This document shows, in pieces, positions 45,815 to 57,300 of a DNA stretch of 64,000 bases. The notes below the pieces were generated by a model. The model saw only the letters and a program-made list of their open reading frames with translations, was not told where the DNA came from and did not search any database. The DNA comes from an uncultured Aquimarina sp. (GTDB taxonomy: Bacteria > Bacteroidota > Bacteroidia > Flavobacteriales > Flavobacteriaceae). The DNA is taken from the NCBI GenBank assembly GCA_947503835.1, contig CANNFM010000010.1, forward strand, positions 62,001 to 126,000. The letters are read 5' to 3'. Each line of letters opens with the position of its first letter. Position 1 is the first letter of the stretch. The position numbers and the translations under genes are program-made.

Positions 45815-47383
45815 TTACCAGAATTTAATCATTAAAATACCTATAACCGCAAGTAACAAAACAACATGGTACCTGTAATCCTTGTACCAAACCATTTTGT
45901 CTTCGTTATTTAGTAATTCTTTTCTAAATGTATAGGCCTTGATTTGATCTATATCGGGTGCTGGGCTTAGGTTACTAATGACAATAAAAAATAGAGTGCT
46001 TATTAGAACCATAATTCCCACATTATACGTGTAATGCAAGGGCCATATTTCAACCTGACCAAGAACAAATAGTAAAGCTCCTCCTAATGTTCCTAAAATC
46101 AATGTCCAAAATGCACCGTTTCCATTTCCTCGCTTATAGAATACACCCACTAAAAAGAGAACAGCGATTGGAGGAACAATTATTGAGAACATCTGTTGCA
46201 AGTACACCCATATCCCTCCAAAATTAGCAATCATAGGAGCCCAAACAGCTGCGATTATCATTAATACTACCGTTGTTATTCTACCATATTTTACAATTTC
46301 TTTTTCAGTAAGTTCTGGTTTTTTGACTTTTATAAAATCGATAACTACCAATGTGGAAGCTGAGTTTAAGGTTGAGTCTACGCTAGACATAATTGCAGAG
46401 ATTAAGCCAGCGAGCACTAAACCTACTAACCCAACAGGGAGTATATTTATTACTGTGGTAGGAAATACCTGATCCGGATTTTCTAACCCCGGAAAGAGGC
46501 TTATTGCCATAGTTCCGGGAATAACCATTATAAATAAGGGTATTATTTTAAGGAAACTGGCTAAAATTACCCCCCACCTGGCATTTTGAATATTTTTGGC
46601 TCCAAGAATTCGTTGTACGATGTATTGATTAGTGGTCCAGTACCAAAACCCAAGTATAGGAACTGCCATTATCAGTCCTGGCCAGGGTAAGGATTCATCA
46701 TCTGCAGGTCTAATAATGGATAAATGACCTTCTGGGGCGGCTGCTAAAACATTGTCCCAGGAAAAGTCTAGTTTTGCAAATAACATATAAGACAAAATAG
46801 AGCATCCTAAGATTAATATTACCGCCTGAATTGCATCAGTATACACCACCGCTTTCAATCCTCCAAAAGCGGTATACAATCCTGCAAAAACGGCTAAAAC
46901 CAAACAGGTTTGCCAAATCACAAGGTTTGGAAAAAATGCCTGCAGAACTATTGCGCCAGCATACAAACCTCCGGCAGTGTCAACTACAATACTGGTAAAT
47001 ATGGTTATTGCCGAAAAGAAAGTTCTGGACCTTCGGTCAAAACGAAGTTCTAGAAACTCTGGGATGGTTGTTATTTTGGATTTTAAATATAAGGGTATAA
47101 ATATCAAAGCAGCAATAATCAATGGTATACCAGTCATCCATTCGTATACAGACTGAACAATCCCTGAGCTATATGCTGCCCCCGATAAACCAATAATTGT
47201 TGAGGTTGATATGTTAGAAGCAAAAAGGGATAACCCTATTAACCCCCAACCAAATGACCTTCCGCCAAGGAATAGATCTTCACCTGTTTTTGTTCCTCGA
47301 GCAACATATAATCCAATGCCCATAACTGCAATGAAGTAAATTACTATTACACTTATGTCGATACTGCTTATTTCATGTCCCAT
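45815..47383 (-). CDS. SSS-family sodium:solute symporter (SGLT-like)
   Basis: A 522-residue inner-membrane protein with about 13-14 helices. SSS landmarks are FLGGRSFGWGLIGLSLFASNIS near the N-terminus and VLAGLISAIMSSVDSTLNSASTLVVIDF around residue ~330-355. It lies 2 bp after the alpha-galactosidase, so the two are coupled. It is therefore likely to bring galactose or an intact alpha-galactoside from periplasm to cytoplasm with sodium, matching a marine host. Exact sugar is inferred from context. Confidence 0.9.
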   Translation of the reverse strand: MGHEISSIDISVIVIYFIAVMGIGLYVARGTKTGEDLFLGGRSFGWGLIGLSLFASNISTSTIIGLSGAAYSSGIVQSVYEWMTGIPLIIAALIFIPLYLKSKITTIPEFLELRFDRRSRTFFSAITIFTSIVVDTAGGLYAGAIVLQAFFPNLVIWQTCLVLAVFAGLYTAFGGLKAVVYTDAIQAVILILGCSILSYMLFAKLDFSWDNVLAAAPEGHLSIIRPADDESLPWPGLIMAVPILGFWYWTTNQYIVQRILGAKNIQNARWGVILASFLKIIPLFIMVIPGTMAISLFPGLENPDQVFPTTVINILPVGLVGLVLAGLISAIMSSVDSTLNSASTLVVIDFIKVKKPELTEKEIVKYGRITTVVLMIIAAVWAPMIANFGGIWVYLQQMFSIIVPPIAVLFLVGVFYKRGNGNGAFWTLILGTLGGALLFVLGQVEIWPLHYTYNVGIMVLISTLFFIVISNLSPAPDIDQIKAYTFRKELLNNEDKMVWYKDYRYHVVLLLAVIGILMIKFW

Positions 47384-47385
47384 AT

Positions 47386-49152
47386 CTAAGTATTAGTGTT
47401 TTTTTTCAATCTTATCAAGCCACAAACTGGTGCTTCTATTTGTATTACTCCTGCAAGAATCATTATTTTAGATTCTGTGATCTTTTCGCCCATACAATTA
47501 TATATGATGCAGTGATAGGCACCATAATCATCAGTACTACTCAATACTACTTTTTGACTAAGCTGTCCATTAATAATATCAACTCGATTGGTTTCTTCTT
47601 TAAAATCAATTATATAATTGTCAAATAATCCAATAATGGTGATACTGTCTGAATAAGATTTGAGTATTGGATAATTAGCCAAAGGTCTTTGTGGTATGAA
47701 TTTTCCGTTTAAAAAAGTGTTAGCATTTGTTTTCCAATATTTCGTGTAAAAACGGATCATGGATAGTTCGTCTCTTGTAGCCTTTTGTAATACAACAGAA
47801 AGTTGAGGTACACCAAATAGAGTGTTGACGATTTGTAATGCTTTAATTTCTATAGGTTCATCATGATGATAGGTAAACATATCACTATGCACTGCTGTTT
47901 TACCAGATAACATTTTAATGTCGGTAATACGAACCCTATTCATTGTAGCATCACCCGGGCAATCAAAGGCTCTAAACATATTACCGTATTTGCGCATAGC
48001 CGGGCCAGTGTATTTTTGCCTGAACTCGATCACTACTTGTGGGTTAATGGTGTGCAAAGATCTCACGATGTCGGTCATTAAACGATCTACGGCTAAATTT
48101 ACTGATGAAAAATCTCTCCCGTCTTCTTTGGTTAGTACAGTATCGGGATATACTTTGAACTCATCAATAAAATCGAGTTTGAAACCATCAATCTCCCAAT
48201 AATTTAATGCTAGTATGTACAGATGTATAAGATGTTCTCTCACTTCAGGATATCTTGGGTCAAATACAGGAGCCCATCGGTGTTCTTCGGTAAGAAATTT
48301 ACCTTTGAACTTCTTGTAAGCCTCTGATTTTTTTCCGCAGAATGGAACAGAGTACCATAAAGCTAATTTCATACCCGTATTGTGAATTGTCCTGACAAAA
48401 TCTTTCATTTCTGGTATTCTTTCGGGAAACCAGTCTCCGGTAAAATCATACCCCCTGTTTTCATCAATGGTTTGCCAGCCATCATCTAGGATAATTAATT
48501 CATACCCTAGTTTCGAAGCTATTTTACATTCTTTAATTAGTTCTTCGGGGTCTAGTTTTTGGTGAAATTGATACCAAGTAGAATATACTGGGACTTTAGC
48601 CAGATCAGGAGTTTTTATGGGTTCTAGATTTTTAAAATTACTCCACCACGAACTAACATTATGTAAGGATCTTGAAAAATGCTGTTCGTTTTGATCAATG
48701 CGCAATTGTACGGTATGGCTATTTATGGCATGGTGTCTTTCTACAAAAAAAGAAATATGGCAATACATATGGTTATCTTCTTCGCGATAGAGGGCATTGA
48801 GTTTTGTAGTGTTTATAGGGTCTGAACATGCAAAAGTTAGGATGTTGTTATCATTATGTCCAAAAAGTGAAATGACAGGAGAATCAACTGAAATCCTAGA
48901 CTCCATATGATCTAATTCCCAATCATCCATAATTCTTTTTGAAAAATCTGTGGTTGGTTTCCATACTCCTTTTATGTTAATAGCAGGGATTTTCCATCGT
49001 AAAGTAATGGGGTGGGGATTAAAAAAAGAATCAGCAGAAAATGTAATGTCATAAAGTGATACTCCATCACTTTCAGAGTTTAAAGTGATAGCTACATCAA
49101 AAGCTTCAGTTTTACCTATAACTTCAATGTTATGAGTAATTATATTCTTCAT
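47386..49152 (-). CDS. Alpha-galactosidase, GH36/GH27 clan
   Basis: A 588-residue retaining glycosidase of the GH-D clan. The barrel begins near VPVYSTWYQFH (188-198); LIILDDGWQ (219-227) and GFKLDFID (nucleophile D327) are diagnostic. RAFDCPGD (394-401) holds the likely acid/base, D397 or D401. There is no signal peptide, so it works in the cytoplasm on an imported galactoside such as melibiose, raffinose fragments or galactosylglycerol. The product galactose would enter GalK. It precedes the symporter by 2 bp. Confidence 0.85.
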   Translation of the reverse strand: MKNIITHNIEVIGKTEAFDVAITLNSESDGVSLYDITFSADSFFNPHPITLRWKIPAINIKGVWKPTTDFSKRIMDDWELDHMESRISVDSPVISLFGHNDNNILTFACSDPINTTKLNALYREEDNHMYCHISFFVERHHAINSHTVQLRIDQNEQHFSRSLHNVSSWWSNFKNLEPIKTPDLAKVPVYSTWYQFHQKLDPEELIKECKIASKLGYELIILDDGWQTIDENRGYDFTGDWFPERIPEMKDFVRTIHNTGMKLALWYSVPFCGKKSEAYKKFKGKFLTEEHRWAPVFDPRYPEVREHLIHLYILALNYWEIDGFKLDFIDEFKVYPDTVLTKEDGRDFSSVNLAVDRLMTDIVRSLHTINPQVVIEFRQKYTGPAMRKYGNMFRAFDCPGDATMNRVRITDIKMLSGKTAVHSDMFTYHHDEPIEIKALQIVNTLFGVPQLSVVLQKATRDELSMIRFYTKYWKTNANTFLNGKFIPQRPLANYPILKSYSDSITIIGLFDNYIIDFKEETNRVDIINGQLSQKVVLSSTDDYGAYHCIIYNCMGEKITESKIMILAGVIQIEAPVCGLIRLKKNTNT

Positions 49153-49220
49153 TTAGCAAAATTTTATTCGTTCTGTTATAGCAAGTTTATTGATTTGCTA
49201 CAATAGTATTTTCTTCATTT

Positions 49221-52200
49221 CTAATAGTTAAAGACACGTATACTATCATTGTTTTGTGTCGCCATAATAAGGTGTTCTTTATCTTTATTTTGAACAGAAA
49301 TAACGTGATTGGATTGTTTGGGTACTATAAACCCACTTTCTTGATTTTTGATAGGAATAAAACCATGGTTAGAACCCTTGAGGTAAATCCCAATCATTGC
49401 ATCATGCCTTCCATAATTGGCTTCTGCAGAATAGTTGTTTCCTACCGCCAAAACATCTATAAACCCGTCAAGATCGAAATCTTTAATCAAGAAATCATTG
49501 ATGGGTGAAAGCTGGCAAACACTAGGTAAATAATGAACAACAAATGTGTTGTTTCCTATGTTTTCGGCATATATAGATTCAAAAATATCGGCATTAAGCG
49601 TTTGTCGATTTAAATCTGAAATATTTAGTAACTCCTCAAAAGATGCTTGAGCAAATTCGTTATAAGTGCCATATTTCTTTTTTAAAATAACCAATTGCTT
49701 CATAATGTCATCCCTAGTATGAACAGGTTTTAAAGAAATTCCTGAAGGAGTGTCAAAATATTGAGCAAGAACCGGATCGATACTTCCGTTACCATCATAA
49801 TCTTCTTTGTAAACATAGACAGGTTGGTCAAAAACCGGCTTAATAAAGCCATTGATTCCTTGGTTTCCTGCGATAAGATCTACATCTCCATCATTATCAA
49901 AATCATGAGCACTAATACTGTTCCACCAACCAGAAACTTTTATAACCTCTTTCTTAGAGTTGAGCCATTTAATTGGGATTTCTTTGGCACTATCTTTTTC
50001 AATATCGTAAATAGTTATGGGCATCCAGTGACCCGCAACGACAAGCTCTTTTCTACCATTGTTAGTGATATCTGTCCAGGTGGCATCGGTTAAAATTCCG
50101 CTATGCGAAAAGGAAATATCTGTATTTATTGATAATTTTCCATTATCATTATTTAGGATATAGCTTGGTGTTGCCAATGGGTATTTTCCAGGCACTACAC
50201 CTCCACCAATAAAAAGTTCTGTATACCCATCGTGATTGATATCATTCTGTACTACACAAGTTGTATTTGTGGGATATTTCGAAAGAATATCTTCTGATGA
50301 GGTAGTGAAGTTTCCATTACCATCATTAATATAGATTCGGTCTTGTAAGAAATCAGGATGATTTCCAGAATCTGTTCCACCACTTCCAATGTATAAATCG
50401 AGATCGCCATCATTTTCTATATCAAAAAATAGGCTTGCTGTATCCTCAAATTTGGTATCAAACTCTTGAGTTAGTTGGTAACTCCCTTTGTTGTCTTGTG
50501 AAAAAAGCTGACCAGACTTTCCCTTACTACCACCAATAAATATCTCGTCACCTATTTGATGATTTGTGTTCGCTGAAATTATGCAGGGGCCATTCGAATT
50601 AAATTGATGAGGTAGTAAGGATTGATATGCATAATCATTGTGAAAATTCTCTTGATGAAGATAACGAAGAGTTTTGTGATCTTCTATGAATATTGTCTGA
50701 GGTTTGACACCAACATCTTCTATTTCAAATTGACCATAGGGTATAGAGATAACTTGATTTGCATTGATGTTTTTCTTTAAGGTGAACGCCCCGTCTGGCC
50801 AAATCACTTTTAGGGAATCAATACGTTTAGAAGTAACACCAAAGTGTAAGATGGGTTCTACGGATGATAGATATCCTTTAATGACTGACTGGTACTGGAT
50901 CTGTTTTTGTTTATTTTCCCAGATGATCACTTTTGCGCCAATTGCTTTTCTGTTTTTTTGTATTCCTTCTAACTTTATTCTTAGGTAATTCTTATTTTTT
51001 TCTGAAGTGTGATTTTCCAGAATAAATGCAGGACTATTGATATTGTTAATAATTAAGTCTAAATCACCGTCGAGATCAAGATCAGCATAGGCAGCACCAT
51101 TAGAGTAGGAGGTTAGCTCTTTAAACCATGTTGCAGAAACATCCACAAAGGTGTTTTCTCCTTTGTTTTGATACATTACATTGGTAAGTTGTATTCCTGG
51201 GAGTTGATTTACAAAACTTTTGAGTTTTTCTTTTCGAGTTTCGGGAGTACCAAAAGTATTGTTTTGATCAGAGTAATTAATGAAATCTAAGTCTGTAATA
51301 TCTTTTACATAACCATTGGTAATGTAAATGTCTTTATTACCATCATTATCATAATCTGCAATCAATGGAGCCCAGCTCCAATCTGTACTCGCAATACCGG
51401 CTGCATATCCAATTTCAGAGGTGGGTATAATTTTATCTCCAATAAAGCCATTGTGAATTTGTAAGGTATTATGTACATATTGTGGAGTATATCCATTTTT
51501 TTGGGAGAGTAAAAACTTGTCATAATTGTTAAAACCAAGCATTTTCTTTTGACGTTCATAATCCTTGGGTAGCATATCCAAGACAATGATATCAGGTAGT
51601 TGATCATTATTAATATCTGCCATATCTACACCCATTGCGTTATATGTTTGTTTTGATACAATCTGATTGTTCATCTCATCAAAACCGATATGTTTTTTGG
51701 TAGTGTCTTTGCCTTTATTGATATAGATTAAATCATTAGTTATAAAATCATTACTCACGTAGATGTCTGGTAGATTATCATTATTGAGGTCATTTATGGC
51801 AACCCCTAAGCCAAATCCTTTATGAGTTATACCCAAGCTGTCTGATACATTTATAAAATGGATTTGAGCTGAATCTTTTTGGCCGATGTTTTCAAGTAAA
51901 TAATCTCCTAAGTGATCTGGGAAATACTTTTTAGGAAGAGGACTGTTTCTGTCTCTATTGATATTGCCATTATGAACTATGTAGGCATCCAGATCTCCAT
52001 CCTGATCATAATCAAAGAAGACTGTTTGTTGACTATAATTACCATCATCTAAGCCATATGCAGAAGCTTTTTCGGTAAAAGTCGGAATGTTGTTATCATT
52101 ACTTCCATTATTGATAAATAATAGATTTTTACAGTCGTTTTTACAATTTGATCCACCAACATTAAGATAAATATCATCAAGGCCATCTGCATTTATATCA

Positions 52201-52550
52201 ACTATGCTCACTCCTGTAATCCAGGCTTTTGTTTCGAAATTAGATAGCAGAGAAATATCTTTAAATTTCATATTCCCTAGATTAAGATAAATTCTACTAG
52301 AGTGCTGGTTGCCTGTAAAAACAATATCTGGTAAATTGTCGTTATTAAAATCACCAATTCCCACGCCGCCTCCGTTATAACAGTATTGAAAATCAATTAC
52401 GTTGATTTCGCTGTTCTCTTCAATAGTATTTTTGAAGCCTATATTGGAAATAGATTGTGGTACATATGTGAAAAGATGATTTTTTTCACTCTCTTTTTTA
52501 CAATTAGATAATCCTATAATTAGGATGATATAGTAGAATGATTTTTTCAA
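49221..52550 (-). CDS. FG-GAP/VCBS-repeat ASPIC/UnbV lipoprotein (paralogue 4)
   Basis: A 1,109-residue relative of the three genes at 7837-17965, in the second SusCD locus. A lipoprotein-like signal ends at LSNC (Cys17; the Asn before Cys is unusual). Repeats hold DINADGLDDIYLN, DYDQDGDLDAYIV and DLDLDGDLDLIIN. The ASPIC/UnbV domain lies at ~535-605 (AIGAKVIIW...GYLSSVEPILHFG...VIWPDG). A Cys pair (SNCKNDC) near residue ~140 is not obvious in the others. It sits between SusD and the alpha-galactosidase, so it belongs to the galactoside system. Confidence 0.88.
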   Translation of the reverse strand: MKKSFYYIILIIGLSNCKKESEKNHLFTYVPQSISNIGFKNTIEENSEINVIDFQYCYNGGGVGIGDFNNDNLPDIVFTGNQHSSRIYLNLGNMKFKDISLLSNFETKAWITGVSIVDINADGLDDIYLNVGGSNCKNDCKNLLFINNGSNDNNIPTFTEKASAYGLDDGNYSQQTVFFDYDQDGDLDAYIVHNGNINRDRNSPLPKKYFPDHLGDYLLENIGQKDSAQIHFINVSDSLGITHKGFGLGVAINDLNNDNLPDIYVSNDFITNDLIYINKGKDTTKKHIGFDEMNNQIVSKQTYNAMGVDMADINNDQLPDIIVLDMLPKDYERQKKMLGFNNYDKFLLSQKNGYTPQYVHNTLQIHNGFIGDKIIPTSEIGYAAGIASTDWSWAPLIADYDNDGNKDIYITNGYVKDITDLDFINYSDQNNTFGTPETRKEKLKSFVNQLPGIQLTNVMYQNKGENTFVDVSATWFKELTSYSNGAAYADLDLDGDLDLIINNINSPAFILENHTSEKNKNYLRIKLEGIQKNRKAIGAKVIIWENKQKQIQYQSVIKGYLSSVEPILHFGVTSKRIDSLKVIWPDGAFTLKKNINANQVISIPYGQFEIEDVGVKPQTIFIEDHKTLRYLHQENFHNDYAYQSLLPHQFNSNGPCIISANTNHQIGDEIFIGGSKGKSGQLFSQDNKGSYQLTQEFDTKFEDTASLFFDIENDGDLDLYIGSGGTDSGNHPDFLQDRIYINDGNGNFTTSSEDILSKYPTNTTCVVQNDINHDGYTELFIGGGVVPGKYPLATPSYILNNDNGKLSINTDISFSHSGILTDATWTDITNNGRKELVVAGHWMPITIYDIEKDSAKEIPIKWLNSKKEVIKVSGWWNSISAHDFDNDGDVDLIAGNQGINGFIKPVFDQPVYVYKEDYDGNGSIDPVLAQYFDTPSGISLKPVHTRDDIMKQLVILKKKYGTYNEFAQASFEELLNISDLNRQTLNADIFESIYAENIGNNTFVVHYLPSVCQLSPINDFLIKDFDLDGFIDVLAVGNNYSAEANYGRHDAMIGIYLKGSNHGFIPIKNQESGFIVPKQSNHVISVQNKDKEHLIMATQNNDSIRVFNY

Positions 52551-52577
52551 TAATCTTATAATTAAGTGGTTTTAACT

Positions 52578-52607
52578 CCAAGCAAATCTGTATGTAGATT
52601 TGCTTGG
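52578..52607 (-). terminator. Hairpin after second susD (no U-tract)
   Basis: CCAAGCAAATCT and AGATTTGCTTGG form a perfect 12-bp stem with a 6-nt loop, between susD and the VCBS lipoprotein gene. No T-run follows leftwards. Position and form repeat the hairpin at 7763-7789 of the first locus. Confidence 0.6.
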
Positions 52608-52666
52608 TAGCTAAAACAAAAAGAATTGCAAACAATCAAACAATTCTCTCTATGTTATTACTTTAT

Positions 52667-54274
52667 TTAGTATCCAGGATTTTGTTTTAGATTATCGGGA
52701 TTTGCTTGTATTTCTGGTACCGGAATCCATAATAATTCGTCTTGCCCTGTAGTAAATACGGCTGTAGGACCAGCTAATGATTTTGGGTGACGCCCTCCTG
52801 CAATGGTTGAACCAGATCCTAACACGTCATCGGCGATGCCCCAGCGAACTAAATCAAAGAAACGATGTCCTTCTCCAGTTAATTCCATAATACGTTCGTT
52901 AATAATAGCTTGTTCTACTTGTGATTTATCCAGAGTTAGTGCAAGTGGAGTAATTAAGGACCGTTCTCTAACCTGATTAATATAAGGAATAGCTTGTGCG
53001 GTTCTGTTATCTTCGTTAAGAGCTTCTGCAAGCATTAACAAGACATCTGCATACCGTATAATCCTCCAGTTGTTTCCAACCGTATTACCTAATACCGGGA
53101 TGAGATCTCTAACCCCTTGATCAAAACCAGCATATTTTTTCGTAAATAATGCAGAAACCCCAACAGATCCATCAGGTAGCTCGATGGTATTGGCTAGTTC
53201 TATATCTTTTGCAAAATCTTCGGTAAATGGTATTCCACCATAACCCGTTGCTCCTGGATAATCAAAAGCAATAGTCGCATTTCTTCTTACGGTATCACCA
53301 TTGTCTTCAAATACCTGTAGAATATGTGGATTTATAAAATGGCCATTATCCGGGCTTAGTTCTGGTGGTGAATAATCTATAAAATAATTACCTTGTGTTC
53401 CTGTCCCTGGGATATCAGAACCCCAAATAAAATTGGCCTGCCCTAAGAATTGAAGCTCAAAAACAGATTCAGCATTATTTTCATTTATAGTGCTGAAATT
53501 TTCTTCATACTGCCCCGCAGGTAGTAATTGATAACTAAAGTTTGTAGTCACAGCAGTTAAATCTGTCACGGCATTTGGATAATCTTTTGTATATAAATAT
53601 GTTTTTCCACGTAATGCTAATGCAGAGCCTTTAGTTGGTCTTCCCTTTTCTTCTGCCGGCCATGAATCAGGTAACATTTCTGAGGCTTTGGTGAGGTCGC
53701 TAATAATAGCCGCATTGATCGCAGTTGGATTAGATTGAGCTGGAAAAAAATCTTCATTGTTTTGTGGATCAGGAGTATTTAAGACTAAGGGGACATTACC
53801 CCATAGATTGACGAGATACCAGTTTGCAAATGCTCTCATAAAATAAGCTTGCCCCAAAATCTCATTTCGACTTGTTTCGTTAGGAACGTTAGTATTATTT
53901 ATCTTTTCTATAATAGTATTTGCTCTAAATATAGTCTGGTATAATTGTGGAAACATATCAGACGACCATCGGGCAACTCCAGGTTGTCCTTGCAGGGTAG
54001 ACATGGTTGTGTTTTGTCCGAATGGAACAATATTAAAAGCATCTGAGCGCAATAATGGTCCTGTGTGTATTACTCTTCCCCAAAAGAATACAGCCGTTAT
54101 AGGGTGATACATTCCGTTTACAGCTAATCTAAAATCAGCATCATTCTGAAAAAAATCAGGTTCTGCAACTGTATTTGGATTTATTAGTTCTAATTGATCT
54201 TCATTACAACCGTTAATAGTGAATACTAAGCCTATTAAGATTATAATTGCAAAAAATTTACTTTTTATTTTCAT
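52667..54274 (-). CDS. SusD/RagB-family surface lipoprotein (galactoside locus)
   Basis: A 535-residue SusD-like lipoprotein, lipobox INGC (Cys23). Landmarks are EILGQAYFMRAFANWYLVNLWGNVPLV in the TPR-like half and INERIMELTGEGHRFFDLVRWG near the C-terminus, ending NPDNLKQNPGY. It is 36 bp after susC and would form the ligand lid of that transporter. Typical of oligosaccharide or glycoside uptake. Confidence 0.94.
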   Translation of the reverse strand: MKIKSKFFAIIILIGLVFTINGCNEDQLELINPNTVAEPDFFQNDADFRLAVNGMYHPITAVFFWGRVIHTGPLLRSDAFNIVPFGQNTTMSTLQGQPGVARWSSDMFPQLYQTIFRANTIIEKINNTNVPNETSRNEILGQAYFMRAFANWYLVNLWGNVPLVLNTPDPQNNEDFFPAQSNPTAINAAIISDLTKASEMLPDSWPAEEKGRPTKGSALALRGKTYLYTKDYPNAVTDLTAVTTNFSYQLLPAGQYEENFSTINENNAESVFELQFLGQANFIWGSDIPGTGTQGNYFIDYSPPELSPDNGHFINPHILQVFEDNGDTVRRNATIAFDYPGATGYGGIPFTEDFAKDIELANTIELPDGSVGVSALFTKKYAGFDQGVRDLIPVLGNTVGNNWRIIRYADVLLMLAEALNEDNRTAQAIPYINQVRERSLITPLALTLDKSQVEQAIINERIMELTGEGHRFFDLVRWGIADDVLGSGSTIAGGRHPKSLAGPTAVFTTGQDELLWIPVPEIQANPDNLKQNPGY

Positions 54275-54310
54275 AACTATATACTTTACTGTTTGTATGT
54301 TATTCTTTTC

Positions 54311-57300
54311 TTAGAAAGAAAACTGGACTCCCATAATAAATGTTCTTGGTCTAGGTTGTGCTCTAACATCTAACCCTCTACCCAAAATTGGGTTAGTTAC
54401 GCCTCTAAAGCCAAAGAAACCAGTATCTGCATCGGCTTGAGCACCAGATGTAGAGCCGATTTCCGGATCATATCCCGAATAATTTGTAATCACAAAAACG
54501 TTTTGCATGTTGAAGAACACTCTTCCACTTTTAACCCAATCTGTACCTATAACATCGGTTAAATCATAACCTATTTCTAATGTTTTAAGTCGAAAGAATG
54601 AACCATCTTCTACAAAGAAATCTGAAGGGAGTTGATTACCCGCAGGATCCAAATTTGATACTCTCGGAATATCAGTATTAGGATTGGCAGGCGTAAAGGC
54701 ATCTCTTACCAGTCCAAATTTGTTGTCATCGGCAAAGAACACCCCAAAGAATTTGGTTACATTGTAAATCTCACTGCCTTGAACCCCGTTAAAAAACAAT
54801 CCAAAATCAAATTTTTTATAGGTTCCTGTAAAGTTGATACCGTATGTGAAATCTGGTGTAGGGTCTCCGAGATTGGTTCTGTCGGTTTCATCAATTCTAC
54901 CATCTCCATTGGTGTCCACTCTTCTAAAATCTCCTGGCTGAAGTAGAGCTCTTCTGTCGGGGTCGTTGGCTAAGAATGGGTCATTATCAATTTCTGCTTG
55001 GCTATTGTAGATGCCATCAGTTTCAAATCCAAAGAAAAAACCTAAAGGTTCACCTTCTTCAAATTGATTTACTCTAGTTTGTTCTTCATTAATAATGGGT
55101 CCAAGAATTGGGTTAGGAGCCGAGGTTAATTCGTTGGTTATTGCTGCAAAATTTAATCCAATATCAAATTTGAAATCACTTTCTGTATCATAACTATAAC
55201 TGGCCTCAAGCTCAAAACCTTTGTTGTTAATAGAAGCTGCATTTTGAATGACAGGTGCACCTGATCCTGTGGTCGAAGGAATATCAACCGCTAATAAAAC
55301 ATCATCATTGTCTCTACTAAAATAATCTAAACTTAGTTTTATCGATCTGTCAAGCATGGTGAGATCTGCACCAACATTTATCGTTGTAGAGGTTTCGAAA
55401 CTTATATTTTCATCGACCAAAGAAGTAATCGAAAATCCTTGGCTGATATCGTTGGCAAAAGCAACATTAGAAGTTGGGTTAAGAACAGATTGATATACAT
55501 AATCTCCTATATTTTGTGAACCTAACTCTCCATAACCACCCCGCAACTTTAAGGTGTTAACAAATCCGTCTTGTGGCCAAAAACTTTCTTCGCTCACTAT
55601 CCATCCTAACGAAAACGATGGAACTTTGATTACATTTAAATTATTTTCTGATGAGAACCTAGAGGTTGCATCCCTTCGATAAATCCCTGTAAATAAATAC
55701 CGATCTTTGAATTTATAATTTACTCTGGCGTAATAAGAAAATAGTCGCGATAAAAAATTACCTCCTCCTGTATTTTCAACCTGATCTGTAAAATCCCCAA
55801 TGTTTCTAATCGTATTGCTTGGTAATCCTTGGGCGTATATTGCCAGGGTATTATTATCAACTTCTTGGCGAGCTCCACCAACAAGAACATCCACACCGTG
55901 TTCACCAAAAGTCTTCTTATAGTTAAGAGTGGGTTCTACATTGGTTGATAAAATTTCTGCGCGCACTTCGGTTAGATCGTTCGCTTCATTTAGATTAGCG
56001 GTAGCATCTGTATTACTTTGAAAAAAGGTAGGAAGAAAAGTATTACGATAGATATTTTTATAGTCCACTCCTAGATTTAGTTTTGCTTTTAAACCATCAA
56101 TAATTTCATATTCAATATTGATGTTGCCTAATAGATTACGCTCGGTATTTTCGTCATCTAATAAATTGGCCTGCGCAAATTTATTTGTTCCACCTACACC
56201 ACTATATATATCTCCGTCCACAGCTTCAAAGCCACCTTCATTATTAGGATTGAATGCATTTAGAATAGGTAAAGTTGGCCCTTGATTTCCAAAAGCTTGA
56301 TTTTGGGTAAATGTATTTTCGGCAAAAGCAAAAGATTCCTGAATCTTAAATTTCCCAATTTGAAATTGACTATTTAAACGGGCATTTATTCTCTGAAAAT
56401 CTTCACTAATCAACAGCCCTTCTTCGTTATAATAATTTGAAGAAAAGAAATACGAAGAATCATCATTACCAGCAGAAATATTGAAACCATAGTCTTGAAT
56501 TGCGCCAGAATTGATCGTTAAATCCTGAAAATCGGTATCAATACCTGGATCTGCAATATCACCAGCAAGACCATCATTAATCCTTCTTTGGTTTAAAAAC
56601 CGAATATACTCTGGGCCATTTAATAAATCTAACTTTTTGGCTTGTGTATTTATGCCGCCTCTAATGTCAATATTGACAGTTGGGGAGCTATTTTTTTTAC
56701 CTCGATTGGTAGTGACAATAATAACACCATTTGCCGCTCTCGATCCATAGATTGCTGCAGAAGTAGCGTCTTTTAATACTTGCAAGTCGACAATATCTTT
56801 TGGATTAAGGAAAACAATATCATCTACAACAGTACCATCGATAACATATAAAGGAAAAGAATTCGTCAAAGAGCTAACTCCTCTAACAAATACATTGGTC
56901 GCGCTACCGGGAGCTCCTCCTGCACTTTCGACCTGAACCCCTGCGAGTTTACCTTGCAAAGCAGCCGTGGGATTTGCGACTACTATTTGAGCGATATCTT
57001 TCGATTTAATCTGAGAAATCGCACCTGTTACTTCTCGTTTTGTTTGGGTACCATATCCCACCACTATTATTTCGTCTAATGCTGCTGCGTCTTCTTGCAT
57101 GATTACATCGATGGTAGGCTGTGAATTAACCGAGACTTCCTGAGTCACAAAGCCAATAAAGCTGAAGACCAGGATTGCATCGTTGGCTACATTAGATAAG
57201 GTGTACTTACCATCAAAATCTGTTGTTGTACCATTTTGAGTTCCCTTTACAATGATGTTTACTCCGGGTAATGGTCCTTGAGTTTCGGTAACTGTCCCAG

